In this document: positions 7,517-15,282 of the stretch, one piece after another | Position numbering within the stretch: the stretch's first letter is position 1 | How the letters are laid out: every line of letters begins with the position of its first letter | Source: Promethearchaeota archaeon | Lineage (GTDB): Archaea > Asgardarchaeota > Lokiarchaeia > Sigyniarchaeales > SOKP01 | Direction of reading: 5' to 3' | Length of the DNA stretch: 18,105 bases | Assembly (NCBI GenBank): GCA_019894815.1 | Contig: JAGXNU010000018.1 | Location: 1 to 18,105, forward strand | Position numbers and translations under genes: made by a program | Notes under the pieces: model-generated | What the model was told of the DNA's origin: nothing | The model's database searches: none | Seen by the model: the letters and a program-made list of their open reading frames with translations, nothing else

Positions 7517-9352
7517 CTAGTAAAGATCTTTTATCACAAACTCAAGATTTAGATTCCTTAATGTTTCTTCTAAAGGATATCCGTTATCTGGATTCCATCC
7601 TATTTTTTCACAATATCCTTTATAATCTTCTAAATAATTTACCGTTGTTGTTCTTTCTGGGATTTTATTCTTAATTATATCTATACCTTCTCTTAATGTG
7701 AATGATTGTCTCAAAGTCTGAATTCTTTGACCCGTTTCAATCGCTTCGTCGATTTTCAAATCCCATCCTACCACTGCTTTAACTAATTCTAATAGTGGAT
7801 ATTTCTGAAAAACGTAAGCAAATTCACATAGTCCAAGACTATGAGTAAATTGCATTATCGAATGAAATATCTTTTCAGCTTCACTTCTATCCTCACCAGG
7901 ACGCTTAAATTTTCTTGGCAATGTGATTCCTTCAAATAATCCATTTGGTTTAATTATTGGACCCATTATAAAGAAGTCTAAGCTTGCTGTAGTGTGTCTA
8001 CCTGGTGTTGGATCAAATGCAAAAGTAGTTGCCATGTTTTTATAATACTGTGGTGAATGCATGCCCAATTCTTGACCCATCGAGTGCATAGCATATTCCG
8101 ATCCTTTCCCTAGTTTTTCTGCTGCTCTTTTAGAACCATCTGCTAGTAAATCACCAATTCCTTCCCGATTTATAATTTTATTCAATAAGTTAATAATAAC
8201 CTCTGAATTTCCCCAAGTTAATTCGAGTCCGTTAGTTTCATCCTTAGAAATTAAATTATTTTCATAACATTCGATTGCGAATGCAATAGTTGCTCCCGCA
8301 GAAATTGTATCAATTCCAGCGCGATTACAAAGGTCGTTCGCTTTAAATATTGACATTAGATCATCATTAAGTAATAGATGTCCAAAACTAGCACAAGTTT
8401 CATACTCAGGTCTATGAGTTTCTTCTAAATTCACTTCAGGCACTTTCATGATTGCTCCGCAACGAACAGGACATGAATAACATCCATAAGGTTTGTGTTT
8501 ATATTTATCTATTTCAACACCTGCTATTTTAGATAATTTCTCTTGGGGAAAATCTTCTTTTGTTCCACCCCAATTTTTACAAGGAGTATCTCCTATTTGA
8601 AATAAAATTTCATTTCCCATTGTAGTTCCTAATGTTCTATAACCTTCAATTCCGCCTGAAGTAGCATTGTTAATATCTTCATTATAATCTTTTGTGTGTT
8701 GGATAAGAGTGTTTTTATCTGCAACTTCAACTTTTTTTGTTCCTTTGAGAACAATAGCTTTAAGTTTTTTAGAGCCCATAACTGCTCCAAATCCAGATCT
8801 TCCCGCAATTCTAGCTTTATCATTAACAATTCCAGAGATTAAACTTAAATTTTCACCTGCTTGACCTATACTAGCAATTTGAACGCTTCCATATTTAGTT
8901 TTAAGCTTATCTTCGGTTTGAACAACATCCAACCCCCATAAGTCTGAAGCATCGATAATTTGTTTATTATTTTCCAATATAGTTATATATTTCGGGCTAT
9001 CTGATATTCCTTTTATTACAATAGCATCATATCCACATTTTTTTATTTCTGGACCAAAATATCCTCCACAATTTGAATCCCCCCATGTTCCTGTTAATGG
9101 CGATTTTCCAGCTACCATAAAGCGACCAGTTAGGGGTGCTACAGTGCCAGTAAGCAAGCCAGGAAAAAAACCAAAAATTGCTTCTGGACTTAATGGATCG
9201 GTCTTAGCAGGCATATTCTCATATATTATTTTTGTAGCTAAACCAAATCCACCTAAATATTGCCTATAAATTTCTTCAGATAATTCTTCTTCTTCAAATG
9301 TCTCAGTAGAAAGATTTATCCATAAAATTTTTCCCATATATCCATTTGACAT
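7517..9352 (-). CDS. aor: Aldehyde:ferredoxin oxidoreductase (tungsten or molybdenum pterin enzyme)
   Basis: A 611-residue enzyme of the AOR family, which oxidises aldehydes to carboxylic acids and reduces ferredoxin in the cytoplasm using a bis-pterin tungsten (or molybdenum) cofactor and one [4Fe-4S] cluster. Cluster ligands are Cys291, Cys294, Cys298 (CYSCPVRC) and Cys509 in SLGLC, spaced as in Pyrococcus AOR. Pterin-binding landmarks are GRFMVAGKSPLTG (76-88), GRSGFGAVMGSKKLKAI (184-200), PEYETCASFG (315-324), CNRAGIDTISAG (342-353) and DPTPGRHTT (447-455). Start is ATG 9352 near the start of the family. It is codirectional with the PLP enzyme and RidA upstream, across 120 bases that probably hold its own promoter. 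Acetaldehyde from the upstream aldolase is a plausible substrate, but AOR paralogs are numerous and substrate range cannot be read from sequence. Confidence 0.94.
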   Translation of the reverse strand: MSNGYMGKILWINLSTETFEEEELSEEIYRQYLGGFGLATKIIYENMPAKTDPLSPEAIFGFFPGLLTGTVAPLTGRFMVAGKSPLTGTWGDSNCGGYFGPEIKKCGYDAIVIKGISDSPKYITILENNKQIIDASDLWGLDVVQTEDKLKTKYGSVQIASIGQAGENLSLISGIVNDKARIAGRSGFGAVMGSKKLKAIVLKGTKKVEVADKNTLIQHTKDYNEDINNATSGGIEGYRTLGTTMGNEILFQIGDTPCKNWGGTKEDFPQEKLSKIAGVEIDKYKHKPYGCYSCPVRCGAIMKVPEVNLEETHRPEYETCASFGHLLLNDDLMSIFKANDLCNRAGIDTISAGATIAFAIECYENNLISKDETNGLELTWGNSEVIINLLNKIINREGIGDLLADGSKRAAEKLGKGSEYAMHSMGQELGMHSPQYYKNMATTFAFDPTPGRHTTASLDFFIMGPIIKPNGLFEGITLPRKFKRPGEDRSEAEKIFHSIMQFTHSLGLCEFAYVFQKYPLLELVKAVVGWDLKIDEAIETGQRIQTLRQSFTLREGIDIIKNKIPERTTTVNYLEDYKGYCEKIGWNPDNGYPLEETLRNLNLEFVIKDLY

Positions 9353-9451
9353 TTTTTTCCACTTTTTTGTAAAAATATTCTTTTTTAGTAATTAATATTG
9401 AGGTATTGATTTAAGTACTTTTTTAAACACTTCAATGAAAATGAAAGTAAG

Positions 9452-9468
9452 AAAATAAAAATAAAAAA
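9452..9468 (-). terminator. T-rich terminator after ridA
   Basis: A few bases after the RidA stop, the transcript strand shows TTTTTTATTTTTATTTT. This fits an archaeal oligo-T terminator and suggests that the PLP enzyme/RidA pair and the AOR gene are separate transcripts. Confidence 0.45.
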
Positions 9469-9472
9469 GGAG

Positions 9473-9850
9473 TTATATAGAAGCTATAGCATCTAACTCT
9501 AATAACATGGAAGCTACAGGTAAACCAGACACTTCAAGCGTTGTTCTTGAAGGAAATTTAACAGTAATTCCATTATCTGCGAAGAATTTCTTGTAAGTTC
9601 TATTCATTTTACCAAAGTCATTCATATCTCTCAAATACACCTTTACATGTACGAGGTTTGCCAATGATCCACCAGCAGCTTCAATGATCGTTTTAATGTT
9701 CTCTAAAACGCTATAAGTTTGTTCCTTAATCTCTGTAGCACCTTGTTTAGGTCCTTGTCCTGACACAAATAATAAATTTCCAACTTTAACTCCCGGAGTA
9801 TATGGACCCGCAACTGGTGTTCCTGAATTTATATATTCCAATTCAACCAT
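9473..9850 (-). CDS. ridA: RidA family enamine/imine deaminase
   Basis: A 125-residue RidA/YjgF/UK114 protein that hydrolyses reactive enamine or imine intermediates released by PLP enzymes, protecting against 2-aminoacrylate-type damage. Family features are PYTPGVKVGNLLFVSGQ near the N-terminus, the catalytic Arg in FPSRTTLEVSGLP, and the C-terminal ASMLLELDAIAS, with the Glu that positions water in active RidA members. The length is typical. ATG 9850 lies 31 bases after the stop of the D-threonine-aldolase-like gene, so the two are probably cotranscribed; that linkage suggests the upstream enzyme makes an enamine, as a D-serine or hydroxy-amino-acid dehydratase would. A more general housekeeping role is also possible. 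Confidence 0.92.
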   Translation of the reverse strand: MVELEYINSGTPVAGPYTPGVKVGNLLFVSGQGPKQGATEIKEQTYSVLENIKTIIEAAGGSLANLVHVKVYLRDMNDFGKMNRTYKKFFADNGITVKFPSRTTLEVSGLPVASMLLELDAIASI

Positions 9851-9881
9851 TTTTTAATATTCACCTATTAATTTTAATTCT

Positions 9882-10961
9882 TTAGTAATTTTTACCTCGA
9901 GCGAAAATTTGCCATTTACCACTATATTCATTATTTTTAATTACGTGAATATAATCATACAAATTGATTGTAGGACAGATATGTGCGGGAATTAATTCAA
10001 TTTTCTGACCTATCTCTAAATCAGCCCCGATACTTTTTATTTGAGTGTGTTCTTCATTCATTACTCTAAATTTAATTTTGGGCATGTCTTTAATGATTGG
10101 TTTTCCATCACCTGTGGCAATTGCTTTTGTACCTGCATCCAAAGTGAATTCTTTTTTTCCAGTTTGGTTTTGAATGGTACTCAATACAGTCACTGCAATA
10201 TCAAATATGGGATTAACCCGATATAGATGTTCATCTGAAAATACATAAGTTCCTGGTTGAATTTCTGTGACTCCATCACACATTGCCGCATGCATGTATG
10301 TAGCGGACCCAGAAGTTGAAATATAATCAATATTAAAACCATTTTCATTAAGTAAGTTTTTCGTCTCATTTAACCAGTTCATGCATTCTTTTGTCATTGT
10401 TTCTCTTTGTTCAACGTTCATCATTGGAGTTAAGTGACCTTCATATCCTTGTAATCCAACTAATTTGACTCTTGGAGTATCGCGAATAAATTTAGCTAAT
10501 TCTAATGCCGGTTCACCGGGTTCTACTCCCGCTCTTCCCAATCCTAAATTGATTTCGAGCAATACCTCAAGCTCCACATTTGCTTTAGTAGCTTGTTTAC
10601 TCAGATCTAAAATATTCTTTCTTGAGTCAACAGCACATCTAACTAAGACATATTTATTTAGCATGACTAATCGCTTGATATGCTCTGCATCAATAACTTG
10701 ATTTGCAATCAAAATATCATCTATGCCAGATTGAGCGAAAATTTCAGCTTCTCCAACTTTAGCAACTGCGATTCCATTAGCTCCCCCCTCCTTTAAAATC
10801 ATATGAGCAACTATAGGCATTTTGGCAGTTTTAAGATGAGGTCTCAAGTTAACACCAGTATCTTTTACAAATTTTGCCATTGTTTTTATATTTTTTAACA
10901 TCGCATCATAATTTAAAACAAGTGCGGGTGTTGATATGTCTGATTTCCAACTATCATCCAT
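9882..10961 (-). CDS. D-threonine aldolase / D-serine dehydratase-like PLP enzyme (DSD1 family)
   Basis: A 359-residue fold-type III PLP enzyme with an alanine-racemase-like N-terminal barrel and a metal-binding C-terminal domain. The PLP lysine is Lys44 in RPHLKTAKMP; EINLGLGRAG (136-145), GYEGHL (172-177) and STSGSATY (215-222) line the cofactor site. The C-terminal motif PAHICPTIN (His327, Cys329) is the zinc/manganese site found in D-threonine aldolase and eukaryotic-type D-serine dehydratase. Members either cleave D-3-hydroxyamino acids (D-threonine to glycine plus acetaldehyde) or dehydrate D-serine/3-hydroxy-D-aspartate. Start ATG 10961 follows an AGAGTG ribosome site. It heads a minus-strand group with RidA (31 bases away), divergent from hisS. 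The RidA link favours a dehydratase; the AOR link favours an aldehyde-releasing aldolase. The two cannot be separated from sequence alone. Confidence 0.9.
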   Translation of the reverse strand: MDDSWKSDISTPALVLNYDAMLKNIKTMAKFVKDTGVNLRPHLKTAKMPIVAHMILKEGGANGIAVAKVGEAEIFAQSGIDDILIANQVIDAEHIKRLVMLNKYVLVRCAVDSRKNILDLSKQATKANVELEVLLEINLGLGRAGVEPGEPALELAKFIRDTPRVKLVGLQGYEGHLTPMMNVEQRETMTKECMNWLNETKNLLNENGFNIDYISTSGSATYMHAAMCDGVTEIQPGTYVFSDEHLYRVNPIFDIAVTVLSTIQNQTGKKEFTLDAGTKAIATGDGKPIIKDMPKIKFRVMNEEHTQIKSIGADLEIGQKIELIPAHICPTINLYDYIHVIKNNEYSGKWQIFARGKNY

Positions 10962-11001
10962 TTCTATTCACTCTTTGTAAAAATCTAATTCAGTAATAAC
11001 T

Positions 11002-11013
11002 AAAAATATAAAA
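11002..11013. promoter_or_regulatory. Shared TATA-like region between the PLP enzyme gene and hisS
   Basis: AAAAATATAAAA on the plus strand reads TTTTATATTTTT on the minus strand, and lies roughly midway between the two divergent starts (10961 and 11096). Either direction could use it. The match is plain AT-rich sequence, so it is only suggestive. Confidence 0.35.
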
Positions 11014-11095
11014 TCGAATTTAAATTATTGAGAATCGAAAAAATTATTTGAAACCACTTTCTTATATTCTTATTCATAATCTTGAGATGCTATTA

Positions 11096-12445
11096 ATGTC
11101 TAAAAAATTTTCTACAGAACCCTTACGAGGAATGGAAGAATATTATCCAGAGGATTTAAGAGAGCTTAACTGGATTATTGAAAATATTCGTGATGTGGCT
11201 GAACAGTACTCATTCGAAGAATTCGAGAGTCCACAATTAGAACCCATTGAAATTTTTGCCGCGAAATCATCTGAAGAACTAGTGAATGAGCAATCATTTA
11301 TTGTTGAGAAAAAAGAAGGCGAAAAACTCATTTTAATTCCTGAATTAACTCCTAGCTTAGCACGCATGATTGCGAAAAAAAGTCAAGAACTTAAAAAACC
11401 AATAAGATGGTACTCCATTCCAACGTGTTTTCGGTATGAAAGGCCGCAACGTGGGCGTAAAAGACAGTTCAAGCAAATAAATTTCGATATATTAGGAGAA
11501 GAGAGCTTATTTGCTGACTTAGAGATCTTTAGCATAATTGTTGACATTTTCAAGCAATTTGGAGCTAATCCGAGCCAATTTCAAATTTGCTATAATAATA
11601 GAAGGTTTATAGATGCCCTTTGTGAGATCGTTTTAAAAGTGCCTAAAGGGAAGTTATCATTGATATATAAAATTATAGATAAATCTGATAAGATGGAAGT
11701 AGATGAGTTTGAAAAATTTGTCATCGATTCATTCCAAGATGAATCAATCGTGCAAGGAATCTATAAAATAAAGGATGCTGAAAACTTAAATGGCTTATTA
11801 TCAAAGTTTGATACAATTCCAGAAGAATTTTTTGAAACTGAGGGATATAAAGAACTAAATGGATTTATCAAACTGTTGGATGATGCCAAAATCTCAGAAT
11901 ATTGTAGTTTTTCACCTAACGTAGTCCGTGGATTGGATTATTATACTGGTATTGTATATGAAGTATTTGATATGGGAACGGAAAATAGAAGAAGTATTTT
12001 TGGAGGAGGAAGATATGATGATTTACTATCCCTTTTCTCAGATGAACAAATTACCGGAACGGGATTTGGTATGGGGACATTGATGCTCTCCTTATTCTTA
12101 AAAACCTATAATTTGATACCAGAAGAAGTCCGAAAGAAAGACTATACCGATACAATCTATATCGCATCAATTAATAAAAAAGTTTCAAAATATGCTCTTA
12201 AATTAGCAAAACTAGTTCGTGATGAGGAATTCCCTTGCATCATAGATTATAGATTCAAAAATTTAGGAAATCAATTAAGTAAAGCGAATGAAATGGGAGT
12301 TTTGATCTTACTAATCATTGGTTCTAAAGAAATGGAACAAAATGAAGTCACGATAAAGAACATGAAAAATGAAAAGCAAAAAACGATAAAAATCGATTCT
12401 TTAATTGAAGAAATTTATAACATCATTGAAGAATTCGCCGCTTAG
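11096..12445 (+). CDS. hisS: Histidyl-tRNA synthetase
   Basis: Class II aminoacyl-tRNA synthetase that charges tRNA-His in the cytoplasm; 449 residues from ATG 11096. It opens with PLRGMEEYYPED (residues 9-20), the HisRS version of motif 1 context. Motif 2 is FRYERPQRGRKRQFKQINFD (112-131); the histidine-specific loop RGLDYYTGIVYEV is at 278-290, and GGGRYDDL (303-310) and GTGFGMG (321-327, motif 3) follow. The last 100 residues are the anticodon-binding domain. An in-frame ATG at 11087 would add only three residues; a TTG at 11048 is less likely because it would add unrelated hydrophobic residues. It stands alone on the plus strand ahead of the TBP gene and has no visible operon partner. Nothing in the sequence looks abnormal. 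Confidence 0.95.
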   Translation: MSKKFSTEPLRGMEEYYPEDLRELNWIIENIRDVAEQYSFEEFESPQLEPIEIFAAKSSEELVNEQSFIVEKKEGEKLILIPELTPSLARMIAKKSQELKKPIRWYSIPTCFRYERPQRGRKRQFKQINFDILGEESLFADLEIFSIIVDIFKQFGANPSQFQICYNNRRFIDALCEIVLKVPKGKLSLIYKIIDKSDKMEVDEFEKFVIDSFQDESIVQGIYKIKDAENLNGLLSKFDTIPEEFFETEGYKELNGFIKLLDDAKISEYCSFSPNVVRGLDYYTGIVYEVFDMGTENRRSIFGGGRYDDLLSLFSDEQITGTGFGMGTLMLSLFLKTYNLIPEEVRKKDYTDTIYIASINKKVSKYALKLAKLVRDEEFPCIIDYRFKNLGNQLSKANEMGVLILLIIGSKEMEQNEVTIKNMKNEKQKTIKIDSLIEEIYNIIEEFAA

Positions 12446-12652
12446 ATGAAATTTATATAAAAAATCTTTTTAATTTGAATTATCGGTTTCAGATTTCTCC
12501 TACTTTGATATTATCCTCTTGATTTCGTATAGTAAAAAATAGCACATGGAAAAAAAATCGCTAATCAGATCAAAGATTTATTTACAGAATAATTCTAATT
12601 TATTATATTATTAAATAACAATTATTTCTTTTAGGTAATTAGGTATTAAATT

Positions 12653-13270
12653 ATGGTAGAAAAAAAAGATGAATCTGATTTAAAATTAGACTATAAAATC
12701 GAAAATGTTGTAGCCACAGTTGTGATGGAGATTTCTGAAAAAATTGACCTCACCAAAATCGCCCGCAAATTTGAAGATGCAGAGTATAATCCTGAAAGGT
12801 TTCCGGGTCTTGTCATGAGAATTACTGACCCAAAAGCAACATTTCTTATATTCTCTACGGGAAAAATGGTTATTACAGGACTTAGAAGAGCAGATGAGGC
12901 AAGCCCTGGAGTAGAAAAAATTGTAAAAGCTATTAAAAAAGCAGGAATTAGTGTATCTAATCCAGAAATCACGATTCAGAATATTGTCGCAAGTGGAGAT
13001 TTACACACATTTATTGATTTAAATTTAGCTGCAACTATAATGGAAAATGCCATGTACGAGCCAGAAGTCTTTCCAGGATTAATTTACCGCATGGCAGACC
13101 CTAAAACTGTTTTCCTGATATTTTCTACGGGAAAAGTTGTTTGTACAGGTGCAAAAAATAAGAAATTCGTGAAAGAAGCGTTTATAAAATTGAATCATGT
13201 AGTACGGGATCTAGGTATTACTAGAAAAGATCCGGAAAATTCAGAGTATGAAGATATATCATTTATTTAA
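12653..13270 (+). CDS. tbp: TATA-binding protein (TBP)
   Basis: General transcription factor that binds TATA boxes and recruits TFB and RNA polymerase; 205 residues. Two direct repeats form the saddle: residues about 15-105 and 106-196. In each repeat the same blocks appear: IENVVATV / IQNIVASG, FPGLVMRITDP / FPGLIYRMADP and FLIFSTGK (64-71 and 154-161). The paired Phe residues of these blocks are the DNA-kinking residues. A short charged N-terminal extension and an acidic C-terminal tail (about residues 193-205) flank the core, normal for archaeal TBPs. ATG 12653 follows TTAGGTATTAAATT. The 207-base gap from hisS is AT-rich and may contain its promoter. The gene fixes the window as archaeal. 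Confidence 0.96.
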   Translation: MVEKKDESDLKLDYKIENVVATVVMEISEKIDLTKIARKFEDAEYNPERFPGLVMRITDPKATFLIFSTGKMVITGLRRADEASPGVEKIVKAIKKAGISVSNPEITIQNIVASGDLHTFIDLNLAATIMENAMYEPEVFPGLIYRMADPKTVFLIFSTGKVVCTGAKNKKFVKEAFIKLNHVVRDLGITRKDPENSEYEDISFI

Positions 13271-13285
13271 AAATGTGTAAATCTA

Positions 13286-13582
13286 TTAAGATTTTTTTAA
13301 TATTGTGAATAATTCTCTACTCAGTTTTTTTATAATGGGTACATGTCCTTCAGAAAATACCCCATCATTTATTATAACGACAGGCCTTTCAAGGTTTCTA
13401 TATTTACCATTATTCTCTTTTGATGAGGTATCTTTATATATAATCTCAACTTTATCCTTAAATTCAGCAATTTCTTCCATCATTCTATCAATAACTTGTA
13501 TCGTTTTACAGCATTTTGCACAAATATTTTCTGGATCGTCTTTAATTAAGATTAGAACCAATATTTTTTCTATATAAATCAC
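13286..13582 (-). CDS. Small thioredoxin-fold protein with a CAKCC motif
   Basis: A protein of up to 98 residues with a thioredoxin-like layout: a hydrophobic first strand (ILVLILIKDD), then CAKCC (Cys21, Cys24, Cys25) at the start of the first helix, a second strand with Lys and Asp (VEIIYKDTS), and a RPVVIIND strand whose Pro is where the cis-proline of the fold would be, followed by GVFSEGHVP and a final helix. This suggests a redox or metal-binding role, such as a small dithiol reductase. The start is uncertain: GTG 13582 is taken, but TTG 13561 would begin at the first strand and is equally likely. It converges on the TBP gene with 15 bases between stops. Target and partner are unknown; no reductase gene is adjacent. 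Confidence 0.72.
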   Translation of the reverse strand: MIYIEKILVLILIKDDPENICAKCCKTIQVIDRMMEEIAEFKDKVEIIYKDTSSKENNGKYRNLERPVVIINDGVFSEGHVPIIKKLSRELFTILKKS

Positions 13583-13749
13583 TATCTTTTTTAATCTGTA
13601 TTTAACAACATAGATAATTGCTAAAGATTTTTAACATTTTCTGAGAGGATAATGGATATTAAATTTAATGAATATATTGTATGAATTAATGAAAAATCTT
13701 TGAAAAGGAAAAGATTCTCAAATCAGAGATTTATTTATCGAATAAATGG

Positions 13750-14136
13750 TTAGATTAATAAGTTATCTATAGATTTTCTGACTTCCGGTGTAATGTGATG
13801 CTCAATACCACAACACAAAGTATCGATTAGGTCTTTATCATCTAATTTTAAGATGCAAATGAAAAAATCTTTTAATTTTTTATAGTTTTTGATTACTTGC
13901 GTAGCAAGATTCTTTCCATTTTGCGTTAATCTTATAGAACTTCTTGGTTTCCACACGATGAATTCATTATCCTTTAATTTATGTAGCATTCCAGATACTG
14001 AAGCAGGTTTGATACCTAAATAATCGGAGATCTCAGAATTAGAGACCCATCCTCCTTTTTTATGTCTTGAAATTAAAAAGATGGCTTTTAGATAATCTTC
14101 ATAACTTTCGTTTACTAACGTAGAGCTAACCCCAAT
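13750..14136 (-). CDS. DtxR/MntR-family metal-dependent repressor, start codon unclear
   Basis: About 128 residues, DNA-binding and dimerisation parts only, without the C-terminal SH3-like domain. The N-terminal winged helix reads ESYEDYLKAIFLI, then SNSEISDYLGIKPASVSGML and LTQNGKNLA, typical of the family. The C-terminal CGIEHHITPEV matches the primary metal site (Cys, Glu, His of DtxR CxxEH). By eye, the ancillary site residues appear replaced: the His and Glu of the usual HxxxE helix align with Tyr and Lys. It should repress metal uptake genes when bound to Fe2+ or Mn2+. In frame between the stop at 14155-14157 and the internal ATG 13989 there is no ATG, GTG or TTG, and ATG 13989 would remove most of the DNA-binding domain. 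The ATT at 14136 is used here as the best-placed codon. A TTG one base out of frame (14135) suggests that one missing G could explain it. Confidence 0.8.
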   Translation of the reverse strand: MGVSSTLVNESYEDYLKAIFLISRHKKGGWVSNSEISDYLGIKPASVSGMLHKLKDNEFIVWKPRSSIRLTQNGKNLATQVIKNYKKLKDFFICILKLDDKDLIDTLCCGIEHHITPEVRKSIDNLLI

Positions 14137-14202
14137 TTTTATTTTTAGTTTAATTTAAGTTTTAACACTAATTCCTTTTTATTTTTTATTTTCTGAGTAA
14201 TT

Positions 14203-14226
14203 GAATAATTATTCGAATAATCATTC
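14203..14226. promoter_or_regulatory. Two adjacent 12-base palindromes, possible DtxR-type operator
   Basis: GAATAATTATTC (14203-14214) is a perfect palindrome and is followed directly by GAATAATCATTC (14215-14226), which differs by one base. Together they lie just downstream of TATAATATTAT on the minus strand, ahead of the DtxR-family gene, where a repressor would block initiation. They are also between that gene and the divergent pyrF. The regulator that binds is not shown by the sequence; self-regulation is the simplest idea. Confidence 0.5.
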
Positions 14227-14355
14227 ATAATATTATATTGAAATATCATATTTAAATTTTTTAATTTTGAAGTAGATTGAACATGATATTTACCAAAGGT
14301 ATATACTTGAAAGTTTATTATGACAAGTAACAGTTATAACTCTTTATGATATATC

Positions 14356-15282
14356 ATGTATTTTGCGGAACGATTAATAGAGTTAATCAAGGATAAAACT
14401 AGCGTAGTATGCGTGGGATTAGACCCCCGTTTAGAACAAGAAGGAGAGATTCCCCGTTATTTAGTGAAACAATTTGATAATCCAAATGAAATTATATTAG
14501 AGTTCAACAAAACTATAATTGATAATACGTGTGACTTAATCCCTGTTATCAAACCTCAAATTGCATTCTATGAGAAATATAATGCTTTGCGTGCGTTAAA
14601 GAAGACAATAAAATACGCTCACAAAAATGATTTAGTTGTCATATTGGATTCTAAACGCAATGATATAGGTTCGACTTCGAAAGCATATGCTGACTCAACT
14701 TTCAAGGAATATGACGCAGACGCGTGTACTTTGAATGGTTATTTAGGTTTTGACTCAATTCGACCATATATAGAAGAATATCCTGAAAAAGGATTATTTA
14801 TTTTAGTTAAAACATCTAATCCGAGTAGTCAAGATTTCCAAGATTTATTTAGTATAAAACTTGAGGATGTTAATAAGGCAACGACCGAAATTATGGTTAA
14901 CGATGTAAAACTCGAACGTAATTATGTACATATGGCAAAACTCGTGGATTTATGGAGTAAAAAACTATCCACATTCTCCGACTTTAATAATTTAGGTGTT
15001 GTTGTTGGTGCTACTTTTCCCGAAGAATTAAATGCAATTCGAAAATTAGTAAAACACTCCTTTATTTTATTGCCTGGATTTGGTGCGCAAGGAGCTACTA
15101 TTAATAATATATTACCCAGTTTTAATAAGGAAGGCTTAGGTGGGATCGTTAATTCTTCTAGAAACATTAATTATGCATATAACAATTACAAACAATTTTC
15201 CCCTTCACAATATGGAAAAGCAGCAAGATTTGAAGTAGAGAAGATGAATAGAGATATTAATAAAGTTTTAAAATTCAAATAG
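14356..15282 (+). CDS. pyrF: Orotidine 5'-phosphate decarboxylase, type 2
   Basis: Last step of UMP synthesis: decarboxylation of orotidine 5'-phosphate. At 308 residues it is the longer type 2 form, not the roughly 210-230-residue type common in many archaea. Visible are VCVGLDPR (18-25), KPQIAF (66-71), the catalytic DSKRNDIGSTS (98-108, Asp98, Lys100, Asp103), LLPGFGAQGA (238-247) and VNSSR (265-269) that bind the phosphate. ATG 14356 has no clear ribosome site, so the transcript may have a very short leader; GGTATATAC at 14299-14307 is a possible TATA box. It is divergent from the DtxR-like gene and overlaps the convergent membrane-protein gene by eight bases. No other pyrimidine gene is visible in the window. 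Confidence 0.94.
   Translation: MYFAERLIELIKDKTSVVCVGLDPRLEQEGEIPRYLVKQFDNPNEIILEFNKTIIDNTCDLIPVIKPQIAFYEKYNALRALKKTIKYAHKNDLVVILDSKRNDIGSTSKAYADSTFKEYDADACTLNGYLGFDSIRPYIEEYPEKGLFILVKTSNPSSQDFQDLFSIKLEDVNKATTEIMVNDVKLERNYVHMAKLVDLWSKKLSTFSDFNNLGVVVGATFPEELNAIRKLVKHSFILLPGFGAQGATINNILPSFNKEGLGGIVNSSRNINYAYNNYKQFSPSQYGKAARFEVEKMNRDINKVLKFK

Noticed and set aside
11048..11095. Upstream TTG start for histidyl-tRNA synthetase
   Set aside because: The added residues precede the conserved PLRGM region without family similarity; ATG 11096 gives a normal N-terminus.
13305..13577. Open frame on the plus strand opposite the thioredoxin-like gene
   Set aside because: Its translation has no family features, while the opposite strand shows the CAKCC motif and thioredoxin layout.
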